Part shown: in pieces, positions 43,701-51,821 of the stretch | How positions within the stretch are numbered: position 1 is the stretch's first letter | Layout of the letters: each line of letters starts with the position of its first letter | Origin: Roseivivax halotolerans | Lineage (GTDB): Bacteria; Pseudomonadota; Alphaproteobacteria; Rhodobacterales; Rhodobacteraceae | Length of the DNA stretch: 64,000 nucleotides | Reading direction: 5' to 3' | Assembly: GCF_900115815.1 (NCBI RefSeq) | Contig: NZ_FOXV01000009.1 | Span: forward strand, 62,001-126,000 | Notes under the pieces: generated by a model | Seen by the model: the letters and a program-made list of their open reading frames with translations, nothing else | Told to the model about the DNA's origin: nothing | The model's database searches: none | Position numbers and translations under genes: made by a program

Positions 43701-43728
43701 TGCCGCGCACAGCTATCTGCGCGCGGCG
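43701..43728. terminator. Hairpin between convergent genes
   Basis: A 12-position stem with one mismatch and one wobble (43701-43712 with 43717-43728) closes a CTAT loop. It lies between the ends of the hypothetical gene and bdhA. No U-tract is present on either strand. Confidence 0.4.
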
Positions 43729-43738
43729 CTTCGTCAGG

Positions 43739-44512
43739 TCAAAGCGCGGTCCAGCCGCCGTCGATCGAGATCGTCGTGCCGGTGATCTGCGCGGCCTCCG
43801 CCGAGCACAGGAACACAGCCGTCCCGCCGATCTGTTCGACGGTCGCGAATTCCTTGGAGGGCTGGCGTTCGAGAATGACCTTCTCGATCACCTCCTCCTC
43901 GCTCATGTCGTATTTCTTGGCCGTGTCGGGGATCTGGGCCTCGACGAGCGGGGTCTTCACGTAGCCCGGGCAGATCGCGTTGACGGTGATGTCCTCCTTC
44001 GCGGTCTCGAGCGCGACGGTCTTGGTCATGCCGACGACGCCGTGCTTCGCGGTCACGTAGGCCGACTTGTAGGGCGATGCGGTCAGACCGTGCGCCGAGG
44101 CGATGTTCACGACGCGGCCCCAGCCGGCCTTGCGCATCATAGGCAGCGCGGCGGCGGTGCAGTGGAACGCCGAGGACATGTTGATCGCGATGATGGCGTC
44201 CCACTTGTCGGCCGGAAATTCGTCGATCGGTGCGACATGCTGGATGCCCGCATTGTTCACGAGGATGTCGCAGGCGCCTGCCTCCTCGATGAGCTTGCGG
44301 CATTCCTCGCCTTTCGACATGTCGGCCTTGATGTAGCGCGCGGTCACGTTGTGCGCCTTGGCGATCTCGTCGGCCAGCGCGTGATCCTCGTCATTGTCGG
44401 TGAAGGAATTGAGAATGACATTCGCCCCGGCCCCCGCGAGCGCCCGCGCGACGCCGAGGCCGATGCCCGAATTGGATCCAGTGATGATGGCGGTCTTGCC
44501 AGAAAGGCTCAT
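43739..44512 (-). CDS. bdhA: 3-hydroxybutyrate dehydrogenase (SDR family)
   Basis: The 257-residue short-chain dehydrogenase has the cofactor motif TGSNSGIGLGVARALAGAG (about 10-28) and NNAG (about 88-91). The catalytic Ser/Tyr/Lys lie in NIASAHG...YKSAYVTAKHG (about 138-160). Over its whole length it resembles bacterial D-3-hydroxybutyrate dehydrogenases of polyhydroxybutyrate breakdown (SAFHCTAAALPMMRKAGWGRVVN). GGGAGC lies before the ATG. A promoter and a strong intrinsic terminator on the same strand lie 113-223 bases upstream (see the RNA candidate). Confidence 0.88.
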   Translation of the reverse strand: MSLSGKTAIITGSNSGIGLGVARALAGAGANVILNSFTDNDEDHALADEIAKAHNVTARYIKADMSKGEECRKLIEEAGACDILVNNAGIQHVAPIDEFPADKWDAIIAINMSSAFHCTAAALPMMRKAGWGRVVNIASAHGLTASPYKSAYVTAKHGVVGMTKTVALETAKEDITVNAICPGYVKTPLVEAQIPDTAKKYDMSEEEVIEKVILERQPSKEFATVEQIGGTAVFLCSAEAAQITGTTISIDGGWTAL

Positions 44513-44624
44513 GGCGAAATGCTCCCGGTATCGTGACGGCCCGCGCTTCGGCGCGGACGTGCTGCAACTGCAAAACTATCGCGCGCGAGCAGCCGGGGTT
44601 CCAGATCGCAGAGAGGCTCAAGAT

Positions 44625-44653
44625 AAAAAAAACGCCGGCACAAGGCCGGCGTT
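44625..44653 (-). terminator. Strong intrinsic terminator of the RNA candidate
   Basis: A 7-bp GC stem (44633-44639 with 44645-44651), extended by two A-T pairs, has a 5-base loop. On the minus strand it is followed by an uninterrupted run of eight T (44632-44625). Its orientation points towards bdhA, 113 bases before that gene's start. Confidence 0.85.
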
Positions 44654-44700
44654 CAGTTATTGAGGCAGGTTTCATACAGGCAAGAAACCTATCGAGCAGT
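44625..44700 (-). ncRNA. Candidate small RNA or terminated leader upstream of bdhA
   Basis: About 76 nt on the minus strand. From the predicted 5' end (ACTGCTCGAT) it forms hairpin 1 (AGGTTTC 44690-44684 with GAAACCT 44673-44667, 10-nt loop). A single-stranded linker, GCCTCAATAACTGAA, follows. Hairpin 2 (CGCCGGC with GCCGGCG, loop CTTGT) is followed by eight U residues. A -35/-10 promoter is correctly spaced upstream. No protein gene on this strand ends before the terminator. It is therefore either a stand-alone small RNA or an attenuated bdhA leader. I do not recognise a known RNA family. Confidence 0.6.
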
Positions 44701-44706
44701 GCCCCT

Positions 44707-44735
44707 TTGATAAGCGAGATTACCCCGACTGCCAA
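44707..44735 (-). promoter_or_regulatory. Promoter of the RNA candidate
   Basis: On the minus strand TTGGCA (44735-44730) and TATCAA (44712-44707) are separated by exactly 17 bases. They match the -35 and -10 consensus at 5 and 4 of 6 positions. Predicted transcription start is near 44700. Confidence 0.5.
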
Positions 44736-44814
44736 GCTAAAAGTTTGATAACCCCTGAATCCCCCGTTACTTTTGACGCCAACAGAACAAGGGCAGACAG
44801 GGATTGTCCCCGAT

Positions 44815-46635
44815 ATGGGCACGCATTTTTTCCGCAGAATTACCGCCATTTCCAGCATGATCGGCGCGATCGGGCTTGGCTCTGCCACGCTGGCCGAGCC
44901 GCAGCATGGCATCGCTATGTATGGTGAACCGGCACTTCCACCGGATTTTGTGGCCCTGCCCTACGCCAACCCGGACGCCCCGAAAGGCGGCCGTATCGTG
45001 ACCGCGGAGGTCGGCAGCTTCGACAGCCTCAACCCCCATATTCTCAAGGGCTCCAGCCCATGGGCGCTGCGCTTTACGGCCTATGAGAGCCTCATGGGCC
45101 GCAATTGGGACGAGCCCTTCACGCTTTACGGGCTTCTCGCCGAATCAATCGAGGTGCCGGAGGACCGCTCCTGGGTCGAGTTCACCCTTCGCGAGGAGGC
45201 GGAGTTCTCCGATGGCACTCCGGCGACGGTCGAGGATGTGATGTGGTCCTACGAGACGCTCGGCACCGAGGGCCATCCGCGCTACCGCGGAGGCTGGGAC
45301 AAGGTCGCGAGCATGGAACAGACCGGGCCCCGCTCCATCCGCTTCGACTTCAATGTCGAGGATCGCGAATTGCCGCTGATCCTCGGTCTGCGTCCGATCC
45401 TGAAGAAGGCGCAATGGGAAGACGAGGACTTCACCGAATCGGGCCTCGACACAATCCCGATCGGAACAGCGCCCTACGTGGTCGAGGATTTCGAGGCGGG
45501 CCGCTACGTCTCGCTCCGCCGCAACCCCGATTACTGGGGCCGCGATCTGCCCTTCATGCAAGGCCAGGCGAATCTCGACGAGATCCGGATGGAGTTCTTC
45601 GGCGATGCCCAGGCGATGTTCGAGGCGCTGAAAGGCGGCATCATCAACTCCCACCGGGAGACGAATGCCGACAAATGGGAAACCCAGTACGATTTTCCGG
45701 CTGTCGAGCGCGGCGATATCGTGAAGTCCGTGATCCCGCACCAGCGCCCCTCGGGCATGATCGGCTTCGTGATGAACACCCGCCGCGACGCCTTTGCGGA
45801 TTGGCGGGTGCGCGACGCCATGATTCACGCCTTCAACTTCGAGTTTATCAACGACGCGATGACCGGCGGCCAACAGGAGCGGATCACCTCCTATTTCTCG
45901 AATTCCGTACTCGGAATGCAGCCGGGCCCCGCCACGGGTCGCGTCGCCGAATATCTCGAGCCTTACAAGGCCGAGCTTCTGCCCGGCGCGATGGAAGGCT
46001 ACGAGTTGCCCGCCGGCGACGGCTCGGCCAGGAACCGCGGCAACGTGCGCCGTGCCATCTCGCTTCTGGAAGAGGCCGGCTACACGATCGAAGACGGCGT
46101 CATGACCGCCCCGGACGGTGAGCCTTTCACCTTCGAGATCCTGCTCGCCCAAGGCAGCCAGGAAAACCAGGCGATCATCGACCTGTACACGCAGGCGCTG
46201 GAGCGGCTCGGCATCGCGGCGCAGGTCACGGTGATCGACCCTGCCCAGCATACCGAGCGGATCAACAATTTCGACTTCGACATGGCTTATTACCAGCGCG
46301 GTCTGTCGCTCTCGCCCGGCAACGAGCAGAAGCTCTATTTCGGCGCGGAGGCCGCCGACCAGCCTGGCTCGCGCAACCTCATGGGCGTGAAAAGCACGGC
46401 AGTGGACGGGCTCATCGACGCGATGCTGAACGCCGGCAGCACCGAGGATTTCACCGCCGCGACCCGTGCGCTCGACCGGGTTCTGACCTCCGGCCGCTAC
46501 GTGATCCCTGTCTACCAGTGGAACGTGAGCCGTATCGCCCATGCCAAGGAACTGACCTATCCCGAGACGATCCCGATCTACGGCGACTGGTTCACCTGGC
46601 AGACAGACGTCTGGTGGTGGGAAGAGGCGGAGTGA
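44815..46635 (+). CDS. Extracellular solute-binding protein family 5, YejA-like
   Basis: The 606-residue periplasmic protein has a signal peptide ending SATLA (about residue 27). The family 5 (oligopeptide/YejA) pattern follows: HGIAMYGEPALPPDFVALPYANPDAPKGGRI, the conserved FTLREEAEFSDGTPATVEDVMWSYETL (about 124-150), and QWNVSRIAHAKELTYPE near the end. YejA-type proteins bind peptides for an ABC importer. No yejBEF permease or ATPase gene follows, so it is an orphan binding protein here. ATG at 44815 gives the standard signal peptide; a TTG 14 codons earlier is less likely. Confidence 0.88.
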   Translation: MGTHFFRRITAISSMIGAIGLGSATLAEPQHGIAMYGEPALPPDFVALPYANPDAPKGGRIVTAEVGSFDSLNPHILKGSSPWALRFTAYESLMGRNWDEPFTLYGLLAESIEVPEDRSWVEFTLREEAEFSDGTPATVEDVMWSYETLGTEGHPRYRGGWDKVASMEQTGPRSIRFDFNVEDRELPLILGLRPILKKAQWEDEDFTESGLDTIPIGTAPYVVEDFEAGRYVSLRRNPDYWGRDLPFMQGQANLDEIRMEFFGDAQAMFEALKGGIINSHRETNADKWETQYDFPAVERGDIVKSVIPHQRPSGMIGFVMNTRRDAFADWRVRDAMIHAFNFEFINDAMTGGQQERITSYFSNSVLGMQPGPATGRVAEYLEPYKAELLPGAMEGYELPAGDGSARNRGNVRRAISLLEEAGYTIEDGVMTAPDGEPFTFEILLAQGSQENQAIIDLYTQALERLGIAAQVTVIDPAQHTERINNFDFDMAYYQRGLSLSPGNEQKLYFGAEAADQPGSRNLMGVKSTAVDGLIDAMLNAGSTEDFTAATRALDRVLTSGRYVIPVYQWNVSRIAHAKELTYPETIPIYGDWFTWQTDVWWWEEAE

Positions 46636-46660
46636 GGCGGCACGGGCCATCCCTCATTGG

Positions 46661-46703
46661 GTTGGCCCGAATGCCCGGGCGCTGACGGGGCGACACTGTC
46701 CCC
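46661..46703. repeat. Degenerate third copy of the dispersed intergenic element
   Basis: The stretch begins GTTGGCCCGAATGCC, nearly identical to the start of the copy at 18263. It ends in a GGGGCGACA...TGTCCCC segment that can only form a weak stem. It lies between the YejA-like gene and the convergent XRE regulator. Confidence 0.4.
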
Positions 46704-46731
46704 AAGCGGCTAAGCGGCCCTATCCGCGGTT

Positions 46732-47355
46732 TCACACCAGCGACGTCACCCAAAGGATCGTGGCATCGTCCTCGCTGACCGAGACGACATTGTGCCCCAT
46801 CGTCGCGTCGTAATAGGCGCTGTCGCCGCGACGCATCTCGATGGGTTCGTAGAACTCGGTATAAAGCCGGACGACGCCCGTGAGCACGTAGAGGAACTCC
46901 TCTCCGTCGTGGCGCACCCAGCCGTCGAATTCCTCCATCCGCCGGGCCCGGATGCGTGCCCGATAGGGCAGCATCGCCTTCTTGGTCAGTGTCTCGGCCA
47001 GAAGCTCATGCTCGTAGGTCACGGTTGCCTGAGGCGCGCCCTGCCCGGCCTTCGTTGTCGCGAGCCGTCCGTTCACCTGGCCGCGCTTGGGCGGAGTGAA
47101 AAGCTGCGGGACGGATATCTCGAGCCCGGTCGCCAGCTTCTTCAGCGCATCATAGGTGGGCGACATCTGCCCGTTCTCGATCTTGGACAGGGTCGACCGC
47201 GCCAGCCCCGCCTGCCGCGCCGCCTGTTCCAGCGTCCAGTTCCGCGCCTTGCGAAGATCGCGCACGCGCTCGCCGAGGTTCAAGGGCTCGCCGAAGGCGT
47301 CTTCGCCGGTCTCGCGGGCGATCCGGATGAGGTTTCGCGGGTCATTGTCGGACAT
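46732..47355 (-). CDS. XRE family regulator with cupin domain
   Basis: The 207-residue protein combines a Cro/C1 HTH (about 27-82: LGERVRDLRKARNWTLEQAAR, then QAGLARSTLSKIENGQMSP) with a C-terminal cupin barrel (about 135-205). The barrel contains EEFLYVLTGVVRLYTEFYEPIEMRRGDSAYYD and GHNVVSVSEDDATILWV. This architecture is common in regulators of amine, amino-acid or acyl metabolism that sense a small ligand in the cupin. It is divergent from the acyl-CoA synthetase with 66 bases between, so that gene is the likely target. Confidence 0.87.
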   Translation of the reverse strand: MSDNDPRNLIRIARETGEDAFGEPLNLGERVRDLRKARNWTLEQAARQAGLARSTLSKIENGQMSPTYDALKKLATGLEISVPQLFTPPKRGQVNGRLATTKAGQGAPQATVTYEHELLAETLTKKAMLPYRARIRARRMEEFDGWVRHDGEEFLYVLTGVVRLYTEFYEPIEMRRGDSAYYDATMGHNVVSVSEDDATILWVTSLV

Positions 47356-47421
47356 GACGGAGTATCTATGGCGCAGCCCTCAGGCTTGCAAGCGCGGCGC
47401 AATCTGCCATAGGCGACCGCT

Positions 47422-48933
47422 ATGGAAGCGATTTTCGACATGGGTCCGGCCGAGCCCTGCCCCGCGCCGTTCAACCTCGCCGAGCACGTGCTGGGTCACG
47501 GCCATGCGCCCGAGGACAAGATCGCGCTCGCGGTGGTCGGTCCCTCGCGGGCGGAGCGCTGGTCCTACGCGCGCCTGATGGCCGCGGTGCGCGGCGTCGG
47601 TACCGGGCTTCTGGAGCAGGGATTTGCTCCGGGCGATATCGTCCTTATGCGGATCGGCAATCAGCCCGAATTTCCGATCGCCTATCTCGGGGCGATTGCG
47701 GCGGGGCTCGTGCCCGTTCCGACATCGCCGCAACTGACCGAAAGCGAGGTCGCCGCGATGATCGCCGATCTCGCACCGGCGACGATCCTGCACGCGCCGG
47801 ACGTGCCGTGCCCCGATGCCGCATGTTCCGTAATCGATACCCAGACCATGCGCGGCTGGTATGCATTGCCGCCGGTCGACTGGCATCGCGGCGATCCGAA
47901 CCGGCTTGCCTACATCGTCTATACCTCGGGCACGTCAGGGACGCCCCGCGCGGTCGCCCATGCCCATCGCGCGATCTGGGCGCGGCGGATGATGGTGACC
48001 GGCTGGTACGGTCTCGGCCCCGATGACCGGCTTCTCCATGCAGGCGCGTTCAACTGGACCTTTACGCTCGGCACGGGTCTACTCGATCCTTGGAGCGTTG
48101 GCGCAACCGCATTGATACCGGCGGCGGGGGTCGAACACGCGCAGATCCCCTTGCTGCTGCGCCGACATGAAGCGAGTCTTTTCGCCGCAGCACCAGGGGT
48201 TTACCGCAGCATCCTCAAGCATCACGACAAGCTCGATCTGCCTCGGCTCCGCCACGGGCTTGCCGCCGGCGAGAAGCTCGCCGGGCCGATCCGCGAGGCT
48301 TGGCGCCATGCGACAGGCACCGAGGTCTACGAGGCGTTCGGCATGTCCGAATGCTCGACCTTCATTTCGAGCGCGCCGGACAGTCCTGCCGATCCCGATG
48401 CGCTTGGCCGTCCGCAACCTGGTCGGCGTGTTGCCATACTGGGTGAAAATCGGCCCGTAAGCATCGGAGACGAGGGCGAAATTGCCATACACCGCTCCGA
48501 TCCCGGTCTCATGCTCGGCTATCGTGGCGCAGAGCAAGAGACCGCCGCGCGCTTTCGCGGCGATTGGTTCGTGACCGGCGACAAGGGCCGTATGGACGCC
48601 GAGTTCCAGGTCTTCTACCTCGGCCGCGCCGACGACATGATGAACGCCGGCGGCTACCGCGTCTCGCCCATCGAAGTGGAAGCAGCGCTTCTGGCGCATC
48701 CCGGTATCGACGAAGCCGGCGTCACCGACGTGGAGATCAAGCCTGGCGTGAGCATCATCGCGGCTTTCTGGGCAGGCCCCGAAGCGCTGTCCGACACGGA
48801 TCTTGCCGCCTGGTGCGAAACGCGGCTTGCCCGCTACAAGCAGCCGCGTCACTTCCAACGACTTGAAGCGCTGCCCAAGAACGCGAATGGAAAACTTGTA
48901 CGGAAGGAGCTGAAAGCGCAGATTTCCCTCTGA
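47422..48933 (+). CDS. AMP-dependent acyl-CoA synthetase (acyl or benzoate-CoA ligase-like)
   Basis: The 503-residue adenylate-forming enzyme has the P-loop YTSGTSGTPRAVAHAHRAIW (about 171-190). It also has an A5 region YEAFGMSECSTF and the hinge motif GDWFVTGDKGRMDAEFQVFYLGRADDMMNAGGYRVSP. The C-terminal catalytic lysine lies in KNANGKLVRKEL. It ligates a carboxylic acid to CoA through an acyl-adenylate. The sequence groups by eye with benzoate-CoA-ligase-like members; the substrate is unknown. It is preceded by a divergent XRE-cupin regulator and followed 31 bases later by a DsbA-family gene. Confidence 0.85.
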   Translation: MEAIFDMGPAEPCPAPFNLAEHVLGHGHAPEDKIALAVVGPSRAERWSYARLMAAVRGVGTGLLEQGFAPGDIVLMRIGNQPEFPIAYLGAIAAGLVPVPTSPQLTESEVAAMIADLAPATILHAPDVPCPDAACSVIDTQTMRGWYALPPVDWHRGDPNRLAYIVYTSGTSGTPRAVAHAHRAIWARRMMVTGWYGLGPDDRLLHAGAFNWTFTLGTGLLDPWSVGATALIPAAGVEHAQIPLLLRRHEASLFAAAPGVYRSILKHHDKLDLPRLRHGLAAGEKLAGPIREAWRHATGTEVYEAFGMSECSTFISSAPDSPADPDALGRPQPGRRVAILGENRPVSIGDEGEIAIHRSDPGLMLGYRGAEQETAARFRGDWFVTGDKGRMDAEFQVFYLGRADDMMNAGGYRVSPIEVEAALLAHPGIDEAGVTDVEIKPGVSIIAAFWAGPEALSDTDLAAWCETRLARYKQPRHFQRLEALPKNANGKLVRKELKAQISL

Positions 48934-48964
48934 AATCGCGTGACAGCGAGCGAAAGGAGGCCCC

Positions 48965-49612
48965 GTGGCCAAACTCGATATCTTCTCGGACCCGATTTGC
49001 CCCTGGTGCTATATCGGCAAAGCCTATCTCGACCGCGCGCTCGAGGCGCATCCGGATCACCCCTTCGAGATCGCCTGGCACCCCTTCCAGCTCAACCCGG
49101 ACATGCCGGCGGACGGCATGGACCGGCGCGCGTATCTCGAAGGCAAGTTCGGCGGCAAGGACGGCGCGGTTCAGGCCTATATGCCGGTTCTCCAGCAGGC
49201 CAAGGATGCCGGGCTCGAGATCGACTTCGAGGGGATCGAGCGCACACCCAACACGCTCGATGCTCATCGCCTGATCCACTGGGCCGGGATCGAGGGACGA
49301 CAGACCGCCGCGGTCTCGGCGCTGTTCCGCGCCTATTTCAAGGAAGGCCGGGATATCGGCGATCATGACGTCTTGGCGGACATTGCCGATCAGATCGAGC
49401 TCGATGCGAGCGTGATCCACCGCCTGCTCGCCTCCGAGGCCGACCGCGAAGAAATCGCGAACCGGGATGCAGCGGCGCGCGAGATGGGGCTAACCTCGGT
49501 GCCGACCTTCATCGTGGCAGGCCGCCACGCGGTGCCGGGTGCCCAGCCGCCCGACCTTTGGAAAAAAGTGATCGAAGAGATCAAATCGGGTGCACTCGAC
49601 GAGGACGGTTAG
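48965..49612 (+). CDS. DsbA family oxidoreductase, FrnE type
   Basis: The 215-residue protein has the thioredoxin-like active site CPWC in FSDPICPWCYIGK (about 11-14). The long helical insertion of the FrnE/2-hydroxychromene isomerase-like branch follows (WHPFQLNPDMPADGMDRRAYLEGKFGG), and TSVPTFIVAGRHAVPGAQPP is the cis-proline region. There is no signal peptide, so it is cytosolic, as is usual for FrnE. GTG is the start, behind AAAGGAGG. It may be co-transcribed with the upstream acyl-CoA synthetase. Confidence 0.9.
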   Translation: MAKLDIFSDPICPWCYIGKAYLDRALEAHPDHPFEIAWHPFQLNPDMPADGMDRRAYLEGKFGGKDGAVQAYMPVLQQAKDAGLEIDFEGIERTPNTLDAHRLIHWAGIEGRQTAAVSALFRAYFKEGRDIGDHDVLADIADQIELDASVIHRLLASEADREEIANRDAAAREMGLTSVPTFIVAGRHAVPGAQPPDLWKKVIEEIKSGALDEDG

Positions 49613-49632
49613 GAATTCTTCAGGAATATTCG

Positions 49633-49648
49633 GTATGCAATCGCATAC
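49633..49648. promoter_or_regulatory. Inverted repeat in the icd promoter region
   Basis: GTATGC-AATC-GCATAC is a perfect 6-bp-arm dyad 73 bases before the icd ATG. It could be an operator for a GntR-like or other dimeric regulator. No regulator gene is adjacent. Confidence 0.35.
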
Positions 49649-49720
49649 GATCTTTCGCCTGTCACATCACGGGCGTAAGAGGAGGCGAGAGACGAGTCAT
49701 ACCTGACGGAGAGTGCCCCG

Positions 49721-50935
49721 ATGTCCAAGATCAAGGTGGAAAACCCCATCGTCGAGATGGATGGCGACGAGATGACCCGCATCATGTGGGATTTCATCAA
49801 GCAGAAACTGATCCTGCCCTATCTCGATCTCGACCTTCTATATTACGATCTCGGCATCGAGGAGCGTGACCGCACCGAAGACCAGATCACGATCGACGCA
49901 GCCGAGAAGACCAAGGACGTGGGCGTCGCGGTCAAATGCGCGACCATCACGCCCGATGAGGGCCGGGTCGAGGAATTCGGCCTCAAGAAAATGTGGCGCA
50001 GCCCGAACGGAACGATCCGCAACATCCTTGGCGGCGTCGTCTTCCGCGCGCCGATCATCTGCAAGAACGTGCCGCGTCTCGTGCCGGGATGGACGAAGCC
50101 CATCGTCATCGGGCGTCACGCCTTCGGCGATCAGTACCGCGCCACGGACTTCCACTTCCCCGGCAAGGGCAAGCTGTCGATGAAGTTCGTTGGCGAGGAC
50201 GGCACAGTGATCGAGAAAGAGGTTTATGATGCGCCGTCCTCGGGTGTCTACATGGGCATGTACAACCTTGACGACTCGATCCATGATTTTGCCCGCGCCT
50301 CGCTCAATTACGGTCTGAACCTCGGCTGGCCGGTCTACCTGTCGACCAAGAACACGATCCTCAAAGCCTATGACGGCCGGTTCATGGAGATCTTCCAGAA
50401 GGTCTACGACGAGGAATTCCGCGAGGCATTCGAGGCCAAGGGCATCGAGTACCAGCACCGCCTGATCGACGACATGGTCGCCTGCGCGATGAAGTGGAAC
50501 GGCGGTTTCGTCTGGGCGACGAAGAACTACGACGGCGACGTGCAGTCGGATACTGTCGCACAGGGCTTCGGCTCGCTCGGCCTGATGACCTCGCAGTTGA
50601 TGACGCCGGACGGCAAGATCGTCGAGGCCGAGGCCGCGCACGGCACCGTGACGCGCCACTTCCGGCAGCACCAGAAGGGTGAAGCAACCTCGACGAATTC
50701 GGTCGCGTCGATCTATGCCTGGACCGGCGGGCTCAAGCACCGCGCCAAGCTCGACGACAATGCAGCGCTCATGACCTTCGCTGAAACGCTCGAGCGCGTT
50801 GTCGTCGAGACGGTAGAATCCGGATACATGACCAAGGATCTCGCGCTTCTCGTGGGCCCGGATCAAAGCTGGCTGACGACGATGGGCTTTCTCGAGAAGA
50901 TCGACGAGAACCTGAACAAGGCGCTCAGTCTCTGA
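49721..50935 (+). CDS. icd: Isocitrate dehydrogenase (NADP+), eukaryotic-like type
   Basis: The 404-residue enzyme begins [25 protein letters not shown], the signature start of the homodimeric, mitochondrial/cytosolic-like NADP-IDH subfamily. Conserved blocks include [30 protein letters not shown] (substrate loop, about 72-101), [26 protein letters not shown] and [23 protein letters not shown] (NADP region). It catalyses oxidative decarboxylation of isocitrate in the TCA cycle. The length is normal. Two hairpins follow the stop. Confidence 0.97.
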   Translation: MSKIKVENPIVEMDGDEMTRIMWDFIKQKLILPYLDLDLLYYDLGIEERDRTEDQITIDAAEKTKDVGVAVKCATITPDEGRVEEFGLKKMWRSPNGTIRNILGGVVFRAPIICKNVPRLVPGWTKPIVIGRHAFGDQYRATDFHFPGKGKLSMKFVGEDGTVIEKEVYDAPSSGVYMGMYNLDDSIHDFARASLNYGLNLGWPVYLSTKNTILKAYDGRFMEIFQKVYDEEFREAFEAKGIEYQHRLIDDMVACAMKWNGGFVWATKNYDGDVQSDTVAQGFGSLGLMTSQLMTPDGKIVEAEAAHGTVTRHFRQHQKGEATSTNSVASIYAWTGGLKHRAKLDDNAALMTFAETLERVVVETVESGYMTKDLALLVGPDQSWLTTMGFLEKIDENLNKALSL

Positions 50936-50941
50936 AGGCGC

Positions 50942-51010
50942 GCTGCCCGCTTTTTGGGCAGCCCCTTGCAAGATATACGTGTTTGAGGGGCGCGATCCGG
51001 TCGCGCCCCT
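50942..51010 (+). terminator. Tandem hairpins after icd
   Basis: Hairpin 1 is GCTGCCC (50942-50948) with GGGCAGC (50956-50962), loop GCTTTTT. Hairpin 2 is a 10-bp stem AGGGGCGCGA (50986-50995) with TCGCGCCCCT (51001-51010), loop TCCGG, followed by TGTCATT. Together they probably end icd transcription. Confidence 0.6.
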
Positions 51011-51045
51011 TGTCATTCCCGCAGCGCAACCCATGAAAGCCAAGC

Positions 51046-51666
51046 ATGATCCTGCTCGAGAACCCGCCCGCCGACCGGCATACGCTGGCCGAAGATTTTC
51101 AAGGAATGCTGATCGGCTGCACCCTCGTTGCACTGTCGATCCAGTTCCTGCGCGCCTCGGAGCTCATCACAGGCCAGATCGCGGGTCTCGCGCTCGTCGT
51201 CGCCTACCCGACCGGCTGGAGCTTCGGCGCGATCTTCTTTGTTTTGAACCTGCCATTTTACTGGCTGGCGATCCGGCAGATGGGCTGGCGCTTTACCGTG
51301 AAAAACTTCGTCGCTGTCACCACCATGTCGATCATGGCGGACCTCATGCCCTTCGTTCTCGAAGTGCAACCGCTGCACCCGGCTGTCGGGGCGGCGCTTT
51401 TCGGTCTCTGCGCGGGAATGGGCCTTTTGGGTCTGTTCCGGCATGGGGCGACCCTGGGCGGTGTCGGGATCGTGGCGCTTTGGCTTCAGGACACGCGCGG
51501 CATCAAGGCGGGCAATACGCAGCTCGCCTTCGATCTGTGCGTCTTCGCCATCGCGCTCTTCCTGTTTCCGTGGGACCGCGTGCTCTGGTCGCTATTGGGC
51601 GCGGTGATCCTCAATCTCATCATCACGATCAATCACCGCCGCGACCGGTATATCGCGCGCTCCTAG
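51046..51666 (+). CDS. YitT family membrane protein
   Basis: The 206-residue protein has five to six hydrophobic segments. It shows the YitT/DUF161 features GMLIGCTLVALSIQFLRASELITGQIAGLALVVAYPTGWSFGAIFFVLNLPFYW, with a positive-inside pattern and a basic C-terminus (NHRRDRYIARS). The biochemical role of the family is unknown. Its stop overlaps the ccoS stop on the opposite strand by three bases. It is separated from icd by terminator hairpins and is probably transcribed alone. Confidence 0.82.
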   Translation: MILLENPPADRHTLAEDFQGMLIGCTLVALSIQFLRASELITGQIAGLALVVAYPTGWSFGAIFFVLNLPFYWLAIRQMGWRFTVKNFVAVTTMSIMADLMPFVLEVQPLHPAVGAALFGLCAGMGLLGLFRHGATLGGVGIVALWLQDTRGIKAGNTQLAFDLCVFAIALFLFPWDRVLWSLLGAVILNLIITINHRRDRYIARS

Positions 51667-51821
51667 CGCTTCGGCGCATCGTCGTATCGCCCGTCGAGCG
51701 GCCGCTGACGCGCGCCCTCGGGGTCGTCATACTGCCCCCGCGCGATGGTCCAGACGAAGGCACCGAGACCGAGAAGGCCGAGCCCCACTGAAACCGGGAT
51801 GAGAAAGACCAGAACGTTCAT
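51663..51821 (-). CDS. ccoS: Cytochrome cbb3 oxidase assembly protein CcoS
   Basis: The 52-residue protein reads MNVLVFLIPVSVGLGLLGLG, then AFVWTIARGQYDDPEGARQR. That is one transmembrane helix followed by the CcoS signature (W-x4-GQYDDPEGxAxR). CcoS is needed for cofactor insertion into CcoN. Its start overlaps the ccoI stop by four bases. It is the last gene of the ccoGHIS operon and ends tail to tail with the YitT gene. Confidence 0.95.
   Translation of the reverse strand: MNVLVFLIPVSVGLGLLGLGAFVWTIARGQYDDPEGARQRPLDGRYDDAPKR

Noticed and set aside
44391-44912. 173-codon frame on the minus strand across the RNA candidate into bdhA
   Set aside because: It runs through an intrinsic terminator and overlaps the bdhA start out of frame. 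The apparent signal-like stretch is a by-product of the U-tract.
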